64,000 bases of DNA from Rhodopseudomonas palustris (GTDB taxonomy: Bacteria > Pseudomonadota > Alphaproteobacteria > Rhizobiales > Xanthobacteraceae): NCBI RefSeq assembly GCF_034479375.1, contig NZ_CP140155.1:3820501-3884500 (forward strand), in the 5' to 3' direction. The position numbers were made by a program, and so were the translations under genes. How positions within the stretch are numbered: the first letter of the stretch is position 1; each line of letters opens with the position of its first letter. This document shows, piece by piece, positions 29,295-38,953 of this stretch. Under the pieces are notes generated by a model that was not told the origin of the DNA, did not search any database, and saw only the letters and a list, made by a program, of their open reading frames with translations.

Positions 29295-31952
29295 TTACAG
29301 CGAGCGCTGGATGGTCTCGACGCGGTAGCACTCGATGACGTCGCCGGCACGCATGTCGGTGTAGTTCTCGAACGCCATGCCGCATTCCTGGCCCGACTGC
29401 ACTTCCTTCACTTCGTCCTTGAAGCGCTTCAGGGTCGACAGCTTGCCCTCGTGAACCACGACGTTGTCGCGGATCAGGCGGACATTGGCGCCGCGCTCGA
29501 CGGTGCCGTCGGTGACGCGGCAACCGGCGACCTTGCCGACCTTGGAGATGTTGAAGATCTCCAGGATCTGCGCGTTGCCGAGCATGGTCTCGCGCAGGGT
29601 CGGCGCGAGCAGGCCGCTCATCGCCTTCTTAATATCATCCACGAGGTCGTAGATGATGTTGTAGTAGCGGATCTCGATGCCGTTGCGCTTGGCGGCCGCG
29701 GCCGCTTCCTTGTTGGCGCGGACCGAGAAGCCGAGGATGACGGCGCTGAAGCCTTCGGCCAGCGTGACGTCGCTCTCCGAGATGCCGCCGACGCCGGCAT
29801 GCAGGATGCGCGCGGCGACCTCGTCGGTGCCGAGCTTCTCCAGCGAGCCGAGGATCGCTTCGAGCGAGCCCTGCACGTCCGCCTTGACGATCAGCGGGAA
29901 GTCCTTGCGGCCGGTGGTCTTGAGCTGGCTCATCATCTGCTCGAGCGAGCCGCGCATGCCGACGATGGAGGCGGCCTTCTCGCGCTTCTGATGCGCACGA
30001 TAGCTGGTGACCTGGCGGGCGCGGGCTTCGTTCTCGACCACGGCGAGACGATCGCCGGCCTCGGGCGGGCCGTTGAAGCCGAGCACTTCGACCGGAACCG
30101 AGGGACCGGCGGAGTCCACGGTGTCGCCCTGATCGGAGATCAGCGCGCGGACGCGGCCCATCTCGGCGCCGGCGACGATGATGTCGCCGACCTTGAGGGT
30201 GCCGCGCTGGACCAGCACAGTGGCGACCGGACCGCGGCCGCGATCGAGCTTGGCCTCGATCACGGTGCCTTCGGCCGGACGCTGCTCGTTGGTCTTGAGG
30301 TCGAGCAGTTCGGCCTGCAGCGCGATCATCTCGAGCAGCTTGTCGAGATTGGTCTTGTTCTTGGCCGAGACCTCGACATCGACGACGTCGCCGCCGAGCG
30401 ATTCGACCTGGACGTTGTATTGCAGCAGCTCGGTGCGGACCCGTTCCGGCTTCGCGTCCGGCTTGTCGATCTTGTTGATCGCCACGATGATCGGAACGTT
30501 CGCCGCCTTGGCGTGATTGATCGCCTCGATGGTCTGCGGCATCACGCCGTCGTCGGCGGCGACCACCAGAACCACGATGTCGGTGACCTTGGCGCCACGG
30601 GCGCGCATCGCGGTGAACGCGGCGTGGCCCGGGGTGTCGATGAAGGTGATCTTCTTGCCGCTCTCCGGCGAGGTCACCTGATAGGCGCCGATATGCTGGG
30701 TGATGCCGCCGGCTTCGCCGGACACCACATTGGCGTGGCGCAGCGCGTCGAGCAGCGAGGTCTTGCCGTGGTCGACGTGGCCCATCACGGTCACCACCGG
30801 CGAACGCGGCTCGGTGTCGGTGGAATTGTCGACGACGTCGAACAGGCCTTCTTCAACGTCCGACGCGGCGACGCGCTTGACGGTGTGGCCGAGTTCTTCG
30901 GCGATCAGTTGCGCGGTATCGGCGTCGATCACGTCGTTGATCTTGTGCATCGCGCCCTGCTTCATCAGCAGCCGGATCACATCCACCGCCCGCTCCGACA
31001 TGCAGTTGGCGAGTTCCTGGATGGAAATGGCTTCGGGGACGATGACTTCGCGCACCAGCTTTTCTTTCGGCTCGTTCGAGGCGTGGCCCTTGAGGCGCTG
31101 GGTGCGGCGGCGGAACGAGGCGATCGAACGCTCGCGGACGTCGTCGGCGTTGAGCGCGGTGACCAGCGTCAGGCGGCCGCGCTGCTTCGACGCGCCGGGC
31201 TTGGCGGCGGGCTGCTTCGGCGGGGGCGCCGGACGGGCGGGACCGCCGCCGGGACCGCGGCGAACCATCCGCGGCGCCTCGTCGTCGTCACCGGCTTCGG
31301 CGGCGACCGCTGGCGGGCGGGTGGTCGTGGTGGTGACGGGCGCGCGCGGCGCCGTCGTGGCGGCGCCAGCGGCCGGGCGGCCGCCGTCGGCCGGCTTCCG
31401 CGCGGCGGGCTCGGTCTCGCCGAAGCGCTTCTTGGCTTCGGTTTCGGCCTTGCGCTTGGTTTCTTCCTCGTTGCGGTGACGCTCTTCCTCGGCCTTGCGG
31501 CGGGCCTCGGCGGCTTCGCGCTCGGCCTTGTCGACGACTTCCTGCGCGGCGCGGCGCTGCGCCTCGATCTCGGCCTGGCGGCGCTCCTCGACCTCGCGGA
31601 CGCGGGCGTCGGCGAGCGCGGTGGCGCGGGCGCTGCGTTCGTCCTCGGTCAGGGTCCTGAGCACCATGCCGCTACGCGCCTGCTGCTGCGGCGACGGGCG
31701 GGGCTGCTGCCGGGGCGACGGCGCGGCCGGCGCGGGTGCGGGGGCGGGCTTCTTGGCGACTTCGGGCGCTGCCGGCTCGGGCGCGCCGTCGCCGCCGATG
31801 CGCCGCTTGCCGCGCTTCTCGACCACCACCTGCTTGCTACGGCCGTGGCTGAAGCTCTGGCGCACGACGCCCTGCTCGACGCGCGGCTTGAGCGTCAAGG
31901 TCTTGGACGGCATCGACAGAGTCTTGTCGCCAGGAGTTTTCGTATCAACCAT
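29295..31952 (-). CDS. infB: Translation initiation factor IF-2
   Basis: GTPase that places initiator tRNA in the 30S P site. The 885-residue product has a long N-terminal extension of about 370 residues, Ala/Pro/Gln- and Glu/Arg-rich, partly coiled coil (the [24 protein letters not shown] region), then [11 protein letters not shown]. The GTPase domain starts near residue 388 ([14 protein letters not shown]) with DTPGHAAF and NKIDK following. The C-terminal domains follow. ATG at 31952 overlaps the ylxR stop by eight bases. Confidence 0.97.
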   Translation of the reverse strand: MVDTKTPGDKTLSMPSKTLTLKPRVEQGVVRQSFSHGRSKQVVVEKRGKRRIGGDGAPEPAAPEVAKKPAPAPAPAAPSPRQQPRPSPQQQARSGMVLRTLTEDERSARATALADARVREVEERRQAEIEAQRRAAQEVVDKAEREAAEARRKAEEERHRNEEETKRKAETEAKKRFGETEPAARKPADGGRPAAGAATTAPRAPVTTTTTRPPAVAAEAGDDDEAPRMVRRGPGGGPARPAPPPKQPAAKPGASKQRGRLTLVTALNADDVRERSIASFRRRTQRLKGHASNEPKEKLVREVIVPEAISIQELANCMSERAVDVIRLLMKQGAMHKINDVIDADTAQLIAEELGHTVKRVAASDVEEGLFDVVDNSTDTEPRSPVVTVMGHVDHGKTSLLDALRHANVVSGEAGGITQHIGAYQVTSPESGKKITFIDTPGHAAFTAMRARGAKVTDIVVLVVAADDGVMPQTIEAINHAKAANVPIIVAINKIDKPDAKPERVRTELLQYNVQVESLGGDVVDVEVSAKNKTNLDKLLEMIALQAELLDLKTNEQRPAEGTVIEAKLDRGRGPVATVLVQRGTLKVGDIIVAGAEMGRVRALISDQGDTVDSAGPSVPVEVLGFNGPPEAGDRLAVVENEARARQVTSYRAHQKREKAASIVGMRGSLEQMMSQLKTTGRKDFPLIVKADVQGSLEAILGSLEKLGTDEVAARILHAGVGGISESDVTLAEGFSAVILGFSVRANKEAAAAAKRNGIEIRYYNIIYDLVDDIKKAMSGLLAPTLRETMLGNAQILEIFNISKVGKVAGCRVTDGTVERGANVRLIRDNVVVHEGKLSTLKRFKDEVKEVQSGQECGMAFENYTDMRAGDVIECYRVETIQRSL

Positions 31953-32766
31953 TCAGTCGTCCCAATCTCTCAACGTTGTGCGCGTTCGCACAGACCTCAT
32001 CAGCAGCGTCGTCAGCGGCGTCTTCGTCAGCGGCGTTGGCGTCAGCGGGGCTGTCGTCAGCAGCGTCGTTCGGCGTCTTGTTCGGCGGTCCTGCAATCAC
32101 CGCAGTGCCATTGCCGTCGTCCGCCAGCCGGTATCGGACCAGAATCTGGCAGCGCGACAGGAATGTCCGTCCGGCCGGGCCCGCAAGCAGCGCAGCATGT
32201 ATCACATTTGACCGCCCCAATGCCAAATCCAATTCTTCGGAATTGAGCACCGTAATGACGGGAAATTCCCGCGAGACGGTCGCATCGCCGTCAATCTGCC
32301 GGGAAAGCGCGCCGAGCTTGCGGATTCCGTCGGCCGCGCCGTCGGCGGCGTGCAGCATCGCCACCGCCTCGCCGGCCTTCAGCGCCGAACCGACCTTGCC
32401 GAAACCCGACACCACCTGACGGGCCTTGGCGGCGATCGCCAGCGCGTCGCAGACCGATTGCACCAACAGCCGCTCGATGTCGGCCGCCAGCGTCGGGGCG
32501 ACCTTGACGTCGCGCTTGAAACCCTTGGCGAACGCCTTGCGGCGGACCGCCTGCTCGACCATCGCTCGCGACCCGGTGACCCAGAGGCCGCGGCCGGGCA
32601 GCTTGCGCTTCAGATCCGCCACCACCTCGCCGGTGGGCGCGACCACGAAGCGGATCAGTTCGTCGATCGGCCGGACCTGCCGCGTGACCGCGCACATCCG
32701 CTCGGTCGCGGACTTTTGGGTCCGCGGTCCGTCGTCGAGATCTGCAGCATCGGCGGCAGCGAGCAT
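31945..32766 (-). CDS. YlxR-family RNA-binding protein with acidic Ala/Asp tail
   Basis: A 273-residue member of the DUF448/YlxR family found between nusA and infB. Residues about 20-95 hold the YlxR signature ([27 protein letters not shown]). The following part (about 100-205) resembles the L7Ae-like domain fused in alphaproteobacterial homologues. The last 50 residues are a low-complexity run of Ala, Asp and Glu ending ahead of the infB start, encoded by GTC-AGC type DNA repeats. It probably binds RNA or ribosomes; function is not established. Confidence 0.88.
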   Translation of the reverse strand: MLAAADAADLDDGPRTQKSATERMCAVTRQVRPIDELIRFVVAPTGEVVADLKRKLPGRGLWVTGSRAMVEQAVRRKAFAKGFKRDVKVAPTLAADIERLLVQSVCDALAIAAKARQVVSGFGKVGSALKAGEAVAMLHAADGAADGIRKLGALSRQIDGDATVSREFPVITVLNSEELDLALGRSNVIHAALLAGPAGRTFLSRCQILVRYRLADDGNGTAVIAGPPNKTPNDAADDSPADANAADEDAADDAADEVCANAHNVERLGRLNG

Positions 32767-32826
32767 TCGGTCGATCGGCCTTTCATGTCTCGAAACGCTT
32801 GGGTTCGGATCGCGAAGCCACGGCGG

Positions 32827-34446
32827 TTACTCCGCCTCCGCTTCGATCTCCGCACCGGCGTCCTCGCCCTTGGTGCTGGCGAGTTCTTCCTCGGTGATCC
32901 AGCCGGCCTTGACGCGGGCCTGCATGATCATGTCTTCGGCCTCGTCGCGCGTCACGCCCTCGACGCCGTCGAGAATGCCGGCGAACTTCACCGGCTCGGC
33001 GCCTTCCTTGCGCTCGGTCCAGCCGACCAGATCGTCGGTGGCGCAGCCGGCCAGATCCTCGACCGTCTTGACGTCGCCCTCGCCGAGCTTGACCAGGATC
33101 TTCGACGTCACGCCGGGGACCTCCTTGAGGGCGTCCTCGACGCCGAGTTCCAGCCGTCGCGCTTCCATTTCCGTCTCCACCCGATCGAGATATTCGCTGG
33201 CGCGAGCCTGCAGTTCGGTCGCGGTTTCCTCGTCGAAACCTTCGATCGACGCCAGTTCGCGAATATCGACCAGCGCCAGTTCCTCGACCGAGGTGAAACC
33301 TTCCGAGGCGAGCAACTGGCCGACCACTTCGTCGACGTTCAGCGCTTCCATGAACACCCGGGTCGAATTCTCGAAATCGGCCTGGCGGCGCTCGGATTCC
33401 TCGGTCTCGGTCAGGATGTCGATGTCCCAGCCGGTGAGCTGCGAGGCCAGACGAACGTTCTGGCCGCGGCGGCCGATCGCAAGGGATAATTGGTTATTGG
33501 TGTCCGGAACGACAACCTCGATGCGCTCGCGATCTTCGTCGATCACGACTTTCGAGACTTCGGCCGGCGCCAGCGCGTTGACCACGAAGGTGGCGATGTC
33601 GGGCGACCACGGGATGATGTCGATCTTCTCGCCCTGCAGCTCGTTGACGACCGCCTGGACGCGCGAGCCGCGCATGCCGACGCAGGCGCCGACCGGATCG
33701 ACCGAGGAATCCCGCGACACCACGCCGATCTTGGCGCGCGAGCCCGGATCGCGGGCGACCGCCTTGATCTCGACGATGCCGTCGTAGATTTCCGGCACTT
33801 CCTGGGCGAACAGCTTGGCCATGAACTGCGGATGGGTGCGCGACAGGAAGATCTGCGGGCCGCGGGTCTCGCGGCGGACGTCGAAGATGTAGGCGCGGAC
33901 GCGGTCGCCGTTGCGGAAGGATTCGCGCGGCAGCATCTCGTCGCGGCGGACGATCGCCTCGCCGCGGCCGAGATCGACGATCACGCTGCCGTATTCGACG
34001 CGCTTGACGACGCCGTTGACGATGTCGCCGATGCGGTCCTTGAACTCCATGTATTGCCGGTCGCGCTCGGCCTCGCGCACCTTCTGGACGATCACCTGCT
34101 TGGCCGACTGCGCGGCGATGCGGCCGTATTCCAGCGGCGGCAGGGTGTCGGCGATGGTGTCGCCGACCATCGCGCCGGGATTGGCGCGCTGCGCGTCCTT
34201 CAGCGAGATCTGGTTGGCGGCGTTCTCGACCTGGTCGACCACCAGCATGTGGCGCGACAGCCGCAGCTCGCCCTTCTTGGCGTCGATCTCGGCGTGGACG
34301 TCGGTCTCCGAGCCGTAGCGGGCGCGCGCCGCTTTCGCGATCGCGTCTTCCATCGCGGCGATCACGATGCCGCGGTCGATCGATTTCTCCCGCGCCACCG
34401 CGTCGGCGATCTGCAGCAATTCAAGCTTGTTGGCGCTGACGGCCAT
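32827..34446 (-). CDS. nusA: Transcription termination/antitermination factor NusA
   Basis: RNA polymerase-binding elongation factor promoting pausing, termination and antitermination. The 539-residue product begins MAVSANKLELLQIADAVAREK, then has an S1 domain (NGVVKRVEYGSVIVDLG), two KH domains (VGACVGMRGSRVQAVVNEL and LAIGRRGQNVRLASQLTGWDID) and two C-terminal acidic helix-hairpin repeats, with an acidic end. The ATG at 34446 has a GGGAGA ribosome site and starts two bases after the rimP stop; the long in-frame upstream extension lies within rimP and is discarded. Confidence 0.97.
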   Translation of the reverse strand: MAVSANKLELLQIADAVAREKSIDRGIVIAAMEDAIAKAARARYGSETDVHAEIDAKKGELRLSRHMLVVDQVENAANQISLKDAQRANPGAMVGDTIADTLPPLEYGRIAAQSAKQVIVQKVREAERDRQYMEFKDRIGDIVNGVVKRVEYGSVIVDLGRGEAIVRRDEMLPRESFRNGDRVRAYIFDVRRETRGPQIFLSRTHPQFMAKLFAQEVPEIYDGIVEIKAVARDPGSRAKIGVVSRDSSVDPVGACVGMRGSRVQAVVNELQGEKIDIIPWSPDIATFVVNALAPAEVSKVVIDEDRERIEVVVPDTNNQLSLAIGRRGQNVRLASQLTGWDIDILTETEESERRQADFENSTRVFMEALNVDEVVGQLLASEGFTSVEELALVDIRELASIEGFDEETATELQARASEYLDRVETEMEARRLELGVEDALKEVPGVTSKILVKLGEGDVKTVEDLAGCATDDLVGWTERKEGAEPVKFAGILDGVEGVTRDEAEDMIMQARVKAGWITEEELASTKGEDAGAEIEAEAE

Positions 34447-34448
34447 GG

Positions 34449-35228
34449 TCAGTCTCCCTCGGACAGGTCGGTGTCGCCACGCCGCGACCTGTCGGCGGCG
34501 AGGCGATGTTGCTTGGTGTTCTTCGGCTTCGGCTTGGCATCCGCCTTGACGGGCGGCTTGGGCTTCGGCTTCGGCGCGTTGCTCTTTTTCGGATCGCTGC
34601 GCTTGGCATGCGGCGGCGGCGGCGGCGCGAGCCCGAGGCTCTGCTTCAGCTCGCGTTCGGCCTGCTTGCCGCGGCGCATCGATTCGGCGATCAATTCGTC
34701 GGTCAGCACCAGCCTTGCGTCGCCGATGTCGTGCATCGGCAGCAGCACCAGCGGGTCCTCGTCTTTGACGCCCTCGCGCTGGATCCGGATCGCGTCGCCC
34801 TCGACGCCGTCGAGCAGGCCGCGATAGCGCTTGCGGCCCTGATGCGGCACAGCCATCTCGATCTTGACCAGATGGCCGCTGTAGCGGGCGAAATCCGAGC
34901 GCCGCACCAGCGGACGGTCGATTCCGGGCGAGGAAATCTCCAGCCGGTAGGCCTTCTCGATCGGGTCGGTGACGTCGAGCACCGGCGACAGCGCCTTGGA
35001 CACCGCCTCGCAATCCTCGATCAGCATGGTGCCGTCAGGCCGCTCGGCCATGATCTGCACGGTGCAGCCGGATTCGCCCGACACCTTGATCCGCACCAGC
35101 CGATAGCCCATCGCCTGAAGCACCGGCTCGGCGACCGCGCCGAACCGCGCAGCGACGCCGGGCTCGACCACCAGGCGCGGCTCGTCCAGCAAATCGGGGG
35201 CGACGGAATCGGCGATGGGATCGGTCAT
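34449..35228 (-). CDS. rimP: Ribosome maturation factor RimP
   Basis: Needed for early 30S assembly. The 259-residue product has the RimP core (about 20-195: [21 protein letters not shown] near the middle) followed by a Lys/Pro-rich tail (about 200-259, [18 protein letters not shown]) that is longer than in E. coli, probably basic and disordered. It heads the rimP-nusA-ylxR-infB-rbfA-truB-rpsO-pnp run. A promoter and terminator-like hairpin precede it (35354-35449). Confidence 0.95.
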   Translation of the reverse strand: MTDPIADSVAPDLLDEPRLVVEPGVAARFGAVAEPVLQAMGYRLVRIKVSGESGCTVQIMAERPDGTMLIEDCEAVSKALSPVLDVTDPIEKAYRLEISSPGIDRPLVRRSDFARYSGHLVKIEMAVPHQGRKRYRGLLDGVEGDAIRIQREGVKDEDPLVLLPMHDIGDARLVLTDELIAESMRRGKQAERELKQSLGLAPPPPPHAKRSDPKKSNAPKPKPKPPVKADAKPKPKNTKQHRLAADRSRRGDTDLSEGD

Positions 35229-35353
35229 ATCCGGGTCGATCGAGCTTTGGCGGTCAGGTTGGGGCAGTCTCGGCGCTTTCCAATGGTGTCAGCGGCAATC
35301 CGGAGGTTCGGTCCGGCGATACGTTTCGGGTCTCGAAGATACGATCGGGTAAT

Positions 35354-35383
35354 AAAAAAGAGCGGGTCCCGGGGGGCCCACTC
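35354..35383 (-). terminator. Intrinsic-terminator-like hairpin in the rimP leader
   Basis: On the minus strand GAGTGGG pairs with CCCGCTC (one G-U), an inner CCC/GGG adds to the stem, and TTTTTT follows. It lies between the promoter at 35421-35449 and rimP, about 125 bases before the start, so it could be an attenuator; alternatively it ends the trmB transcript. Confidence 0.75.
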
Positions 35384-35420
35384 TCGATACGCGCTCGTAT
35401 GAGAATTTCTGAGTGACGCT

Positions 35421-35449
35421 GATATAGCGGTTTTCCGGCCGACCGGCAA
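35421..35449 (-). promoter_or_regulatory. Predicted sigma-70 promoter of the rimP-nusA operon
   Basis: On the minus strand TTGCCG and TATATC are 17 bases apart. Transcription would start near 35413 and cross the hairpin at 35354-35383 before rimP. Confidence 0.65.
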
Positions 35450-35585
35450 GGGCCGCCGGCCACGGCCCGCCGTACCGTGGAACCGCGCCGGGCGGCGCAC
35501 GGCGGTTCGGGCCGTGCCTGCCGGCCTGTCGAACCCGCGCAGGCCAGGGCGATCGGCTATGAAAGTTCGCGCTCGCGACGCGCAT

Positions 35586-35734
35586 CACCCTCCCCTGGAG
35601 GGGGAGGGTCGCTCGCGTCAGCGAGCGGGGTGGGGTGGCGAAGAGTTCATCCGCCGTGCACGTGGCTCACCCCACCCCGTCACGCATCCCGCACAGCGGG
35701 CTGCGTGCCGACCCTCCCCCTCCAGGGGAGGGTG
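35586..35734. repeat. Palindromic repeat family C, paired copy
   Basis: ACCCTCCCCTGGAGGGGGAG (from 35588) and its reverse complement (near 35711-35734) form the ends, with GCGGGGTGGGGT and CACCCCACCCCG arms inside. Confidence 0.8.
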
Positions 35735-35818
35735 AAGAGAGCCGGTGCAATAGCCGCGATCGATATGCGATCACCCCCGCCTGCGCGGGGACGACTCGTT
35801 TCGGGCGGCGGTCGCGTA

Positions 35819-36517
35819 TCAGGCGGCGAGCCTGCGGAAACGCAGATAGGCGGCGCGGCGGCCTTCGCGTTCGGCTTTGCGGCCGTAGCGCGTCATCGTG
35901 TAGTCCGGCCACGGCTTGCGCCAGTCGTCGGCGCGCTCGGCGGTCCAGTCGAAATCCGGCGCACGCAGCAGATGCGCCAGCGTCCACGCATTGTAGCTGT
36001 CGATGTCGCTGACGAAGCGGAATTCGCCGCCGTCGCTCAGCGCCCGCGCCATCGCGCCGACCATCGCGTCCTGCACGAAGCGCCGCTTCCAGTGCCGCCG
36101 CTTCGGCCACGGATCCGGATGAATGAGATCGATCCGCTTCAACGCCCCGGCCGGAACCCACGCCATCAGCGCCGCCGCATCGCCGGCGAACAGGCGGATG
36201 TTGCGGATGTTCTCCTGTTCGATCCGCGCCAGGATCTTGGCCATGCCGTTGACATAGGGCTCGGCGCCGATGAACCCGGTCGACGGATGCGCCAGCGCCT
36301 CGGCGATCAGATGCTCGCCGCCGCCGAACCCGATCTCCAGCCGCACCGCCTCGACCGGCGGATCGAACAGCTCGACCAGCGAATCCGGCGCGGGCCGGTC
36401 GATGTCGAGCGCCAGATGCGGCAGCAGATTGTCCACCAGATCGGCCTGATGCGCGCGAAGCTTGTGGCCCTTGCGTCGCCCGAAGAACGAGCCCTGAGGA
36501 TGAACCGGTTCATTCAT
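35819..36517 (-). CDS. trmB: tRNA (guanine-N7)-methyltransferase
   Basis: Methylates G46 in the tRNA variable loop using SAM. The 232-residue product has the SAM motif LEIGFGGGEHL (60-70), the catalytic-type PDPWPKRRHWKRR (about 133-145) and the C-terminal TMTRYGRKAEREGR. Normal length. It is between praR and the rimP cluster and seems to be a single-gene unit; a repeat array lies after its stop. Confidence 0.95.
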   Translation of the reverse strand: MNEPVHPQGSFFGRRKGHKLRAHQADLVDNLLPHLALDIDRPAPDSLVELFDPPVEAVRLEIGFGGGEHLIAEALAHPSTGFIGAEPYVNGMAKILARIEQENIRNIRLFAGDAAALMAWVPAGALKRIDLIHPDPWPKRRHWKRRFVQDAMVGAMARALSDGGEFRFVSDIDSYNAWTLAHLLRAPDFDWTAERADDWRKPWPDYTMTRYGRKAEREGRRAAYLRFRRLAA

Positions 36518-36632
36518 GTCGATGAGCTCTTTTCAGGAATGCACCCGCGATGCGCCGCCGGCTGAACAACGCGATCAATAACGACCACTGGCCGGCTCGC
36601 TTTACGTGCAGAACTGGAATTAGTTCAACCCG

Positions 36633-36696
36633 AAAAATGCAACCGCCGCGATCCGCCGCACTGAATTATTAGTTCAGCGCGAGGATCGCGGCGGTT
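36633..36696 (-). terminator. praR rho-independent terminator
   Basis: A 14-bp perfect inverted repeat (AACCGCCGCGATCC, 36641-36654, against 36683-36696) with an inner CTGAA/TTCAG stem, followed on the minus strand by a T5 run. It begins 15 bases after the praR stop. Confidence 0.88.
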
Positions 36697-36711
36697 AATG
36701 AATCGCTAAGA

Positions 36712-37131
36712 TCAGCGCGACTCGCTGGGCTCGCGCGCGGCGATCTGTTCGACCAGATCGACGATGCTGCGACGAAGCTTGGCGTCGGAGATCTTGGTGA
36801 ACGCACGCGTCAATGCCAGGCCTTCCGACGTCGCGAGAAAATCGGAAACATACGACGGAGACGGCGCTTCGCTGAATCCGCTGCCGTTGGCGAGGCCGCC
36901 GCTGGGGCCGCCTTCGAACAGAAACGACACCGGCACTTGAAGAACTTCCGAGATCTGCTGAATACGACTGGCGCCGACGCGGTTGGTGCCCTTCTCGTAT
37001 TTCTGAACTTGCTGGAAGGTCAGGCCCAATGCTTCGCCGAGCTTTTCCTGGCTCATGCCGAGCATGATGCGTCGCATGCGCACACGGCTGCCGACGTATT
37101 TGTCAACAGGATTGGGCGCTTTAGTCGACAT
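36712..37131 (-). CDS. praR: XRE-family regulator, PraR-like
   Basis: A 139-residue DNA-binding protein closely patterned on rhizobial PraR/PhrR regulators, which control attachment, biofilm and quorum-sensing genes. The N terminus STKAPNPVDKYVGSRVRMRR leads into a helix-turn-helix (about 18-75: GMSQEKLGEALGLTFQQVQKYEKGTNRVGASRI). The C-terminal part has the acidic/aliphatic LVEQIA end. ATG at 37131 has GAGGAG upstream; a longer in-frame start at 37164 has none. It is monocistronic, with its own terminator and a promoter-like site at 37191-37220. Confidence 0.88.
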   Translation of the reverse strand: MSTKAPNPVDKYVGSRVRMRRIMLGMSQEKLGEALGLTFQQVQKYEKGTNRVGASRIQQISEVLQVPVSFLFEGGPSGGLANGSGFSEAPSPSYVSDFLATSEGLALTRAFTKISDAKLRRSIVDLVEQIAAREPSESR

Positions 37132-37190
37132 CTCACTTACTCCTCGAGGCACATGCAGTCGCAAACGGAAAGCGAAAGCGATCGCGGGTT

Positions 37191-37220
37191 GGAATACGCC
37201 TGAAATATCGGAGCCGTCAA
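37191..37220 (-). promoter_or_regulatory. Putative praR promoter
   Basis: On the minus strand TTGACG and TATTCC are 18 bases apart, about 60 bases before the praR ATG. A 10-bp palindrome CGCACGTGCG lies further upstream at 37271-37280. Confidence 0.45.
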
Positions 37221-37327
37221 ATGTCTTCGGATGCCGGCGTTAATAGACGCCATCGGAAAAACGCAATTAACGCACGTGCGCATTGTATCCAGCTTAATCT
37301 CTGGTTGCGCGGCTGCGTCGCGTACTA

Positions 37328-38953
37328 TCACCGGGGTGACGGTCGCCTTCGTAATAGTACAAGCATCAGCGACAGCGCAACCAGTACAGCAGCAGGAAGT
37401 TCGCCGACCCTCGCATAGACAGTGGGCGGAATTGGCTGCGGCAGGGTCGCGTCGAGCACACCTTCGAGGCCGAGACCGAGTTGTCCGACGATGCGGCCCA
37501 CCGGATCGATCACCGCCGAGATACCCGTATTGGCGGCGCGCACCAGCGGCAGTCCTTGCTCCACCGCGCGCATCCGCGCCTGCTGCAGATGCTGATACGG
37601 ACCGGTGGAAACGCCGAACCAGCCGTCATTGGTGAGGTTCAGCATCCAGCCGGGACGCTGGCCGCGAATGTCGATTTCATCGGGGAAAATCGCCTCGTAG
37701 CAGATCAGCGGCAGCAGCGGCGGCGCGTTGGGCAGATCGAGATTCTGCCGCTTCACGCCGGGCAGGAATCCGCCCTGCACCTTGGTGAGTTGTACGAAGC
37801 CGATCTTCTCCATGAAGTTCTGAAACGGCAAGAATTCGCCGAACGGCACCAGATGAAGCTTGTCGTAGACCTGCAGAATCGAGCCGTCGTGATCGATCGC
37901 ATAGATCGAATTGTAGGCACGGGTGATGCGCCGCCCCGGCGGCATCTCCGGCGGTCGCACTGATCCGGTGAGCAGGATGGTGCCTTTGGGCAACAGTTCG
38001 GCGATCTGCGCCATCGCGTCCGCCTCGCGCGCGAGGAAGAACGGGAATGCCGATTCCGGCCAGATCAGCAGGTTGACGTCACGCACGCCTGTCGCATGGG
38101 GGCCGGTCGAACGATCCGACAGAGTGAGATATTTCTGCATCACCTCCGCCTTGGCGGAGTAGTTGAAGCGCTGATCCTGCTGCACGTCGGGCTGCATGAT
38201 CCGCAGCCGGACATTGTCGACCAGGCGGGTCGGCGTGAGCTGCAGCCGGATGCCGCCATACACCGCCATCGCGATCAGTACGCCGAGCGCCGCGGCGGGC
38301 GCGACCCAGCGCCGGCGCGTGTCGGCGCGATCGTCGACCAGCACCGCCGGACTGGCGAACACCGCGACCGCGATGAAGGTCAGCCCCCACAATCCCACCA
38401 GCGAGATACTCTGCGCCAGCGCCAGCGGCTCGGTCAGCGCGTAGCCGAACGCGTTCCACGGAAAGCCGGTCAGCACATGGCCGCGCAGCCACTCGCCGAC
38501 AGTGAGGCTGACGGCGAGCGCGAGCACGCGCATCGCGTCCGGCCGCCACAATAGCCGCGCCAGCGCGAAGCCGAGCGCGCTGAACAGCGCCAGATACGCC
38601 GGCAGTCCGCAGATCGCGACCGGCAGCAGCCAGGCGAAGGTCTGGGCATCGACCAGAAACGCGTAGCCGATCCAGTACAGTCCCGGGACGAAGTAACCGA
38701 AACCGAACCACCAGCCGGCCATCGCGGCCGCCGGCACGCCGCGCCATTTGCCGGCGCCGGAGCCGTCGATCAGCCACACCACGATCGGGAAGGTGACGAA
38801 CAGGATCGGCCAGGCGTTGAACGGCGCCATCGCCAGCGACGACAATGCGCCGGCGAGCAACGCGATCGCTGCACGCTTCCAGCCCCATGCGAGGATGATG
38901 CTCGATGCGGCTCGGCTCAGCAGATGGGGCAATGTCACGGCGTGCTCGCTCAC
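37328..38953 (-). CDS. lnt: Apolipoprotein N-acyltransferase
   Basis: Inner-membrane enzyme that adds the third acyl chain to the lipoprotein N-terminal cysteine. Residues 20-235 hold several membrane segments. The nitrilase-like domain has the catalytic triad Glu300 (IWPESAFPF), Lys365 (YDKLHLVPFGEF) and Cys418 (LICYEAIFP), and a final membrane helix closes the protein (about 515-533). 541 residues. The start is GTG at 38953, overlapping the corC stop (GTGA). It ends the miaB-phoH-ybeY-corC-lnt run, a conserved order. Confidence 0.96.
   Translation of the reverse strand: MSEHAVTLPHLLSRAASSIILAWGWKRAAIALLAGALSSLAMAPFNAWPILFVTFPIVVWLIDGSGAGKWRGVPAAAMAGWWFGFGYFVPGLYWIGYAFLVDAQTFAWLLPVAICGLPAYLALFSALGFALARLLWRPDAMRVLALAVSLTVGEWLRGHVLTGFPWNAFGYALTEPLALAQSISLVGLWGLTFIAVAVFASPAVLVDDRADTRRRWVAPAAALGVLIAMAVYGGIRLQLTPTRLVDNVRLRIMQPDVQQDQRFNYSAKAEVMQKYLTLSDRSTGPHATGVRDVNLLIWPESAFPFFLAREADAMAQIAELLPKGTILLTGSVRPPEMPPGRRITRAYNSIYAIDHDGSILQVYDKLHLVPFGEFLPFQNFMEKIGFVQLTKVQGGFLPGVKRQNLDLPNAPPLLPLICYEAIFPDEIDIRGQRPGWMLNLTNDGWFGVSTGPYQHLQQARMRAVEQGLPLVRAANTGISAVIDPVGRIVGQLGLGLEGVLDATLPQPIPPTVYARVGELPAAVLVALSLMLVLLRRRPSPR

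Larger units (their letters stand above)
35229..35818. other. rimP upstream region: promoter, hairpin and repeats
   Basis: Contains the rimP leader hairpin (35354-35383), a promoter (35421-35449) and family C repeats (35586-35734). No gene is visible. Confidence 0.75.

Noticed and set aside
29289..32246. 985-codon plus-strand frame
   Set aside because: Shadow of infB; the complementary strand has a complete IF-2.
32827..35013. Long minus-strand frame reaching through rimP into nusA
   Set aside because: The first 189 residues read rimP in another frame; NusA starts at 34446 with a good ribosome site.
35354..35383. Possible tRNA or riboswitch upstream of rimP
   Set aside because: No T-loop, anticodon arm or known riboswitch core; the structure is a simple stem with T-run.
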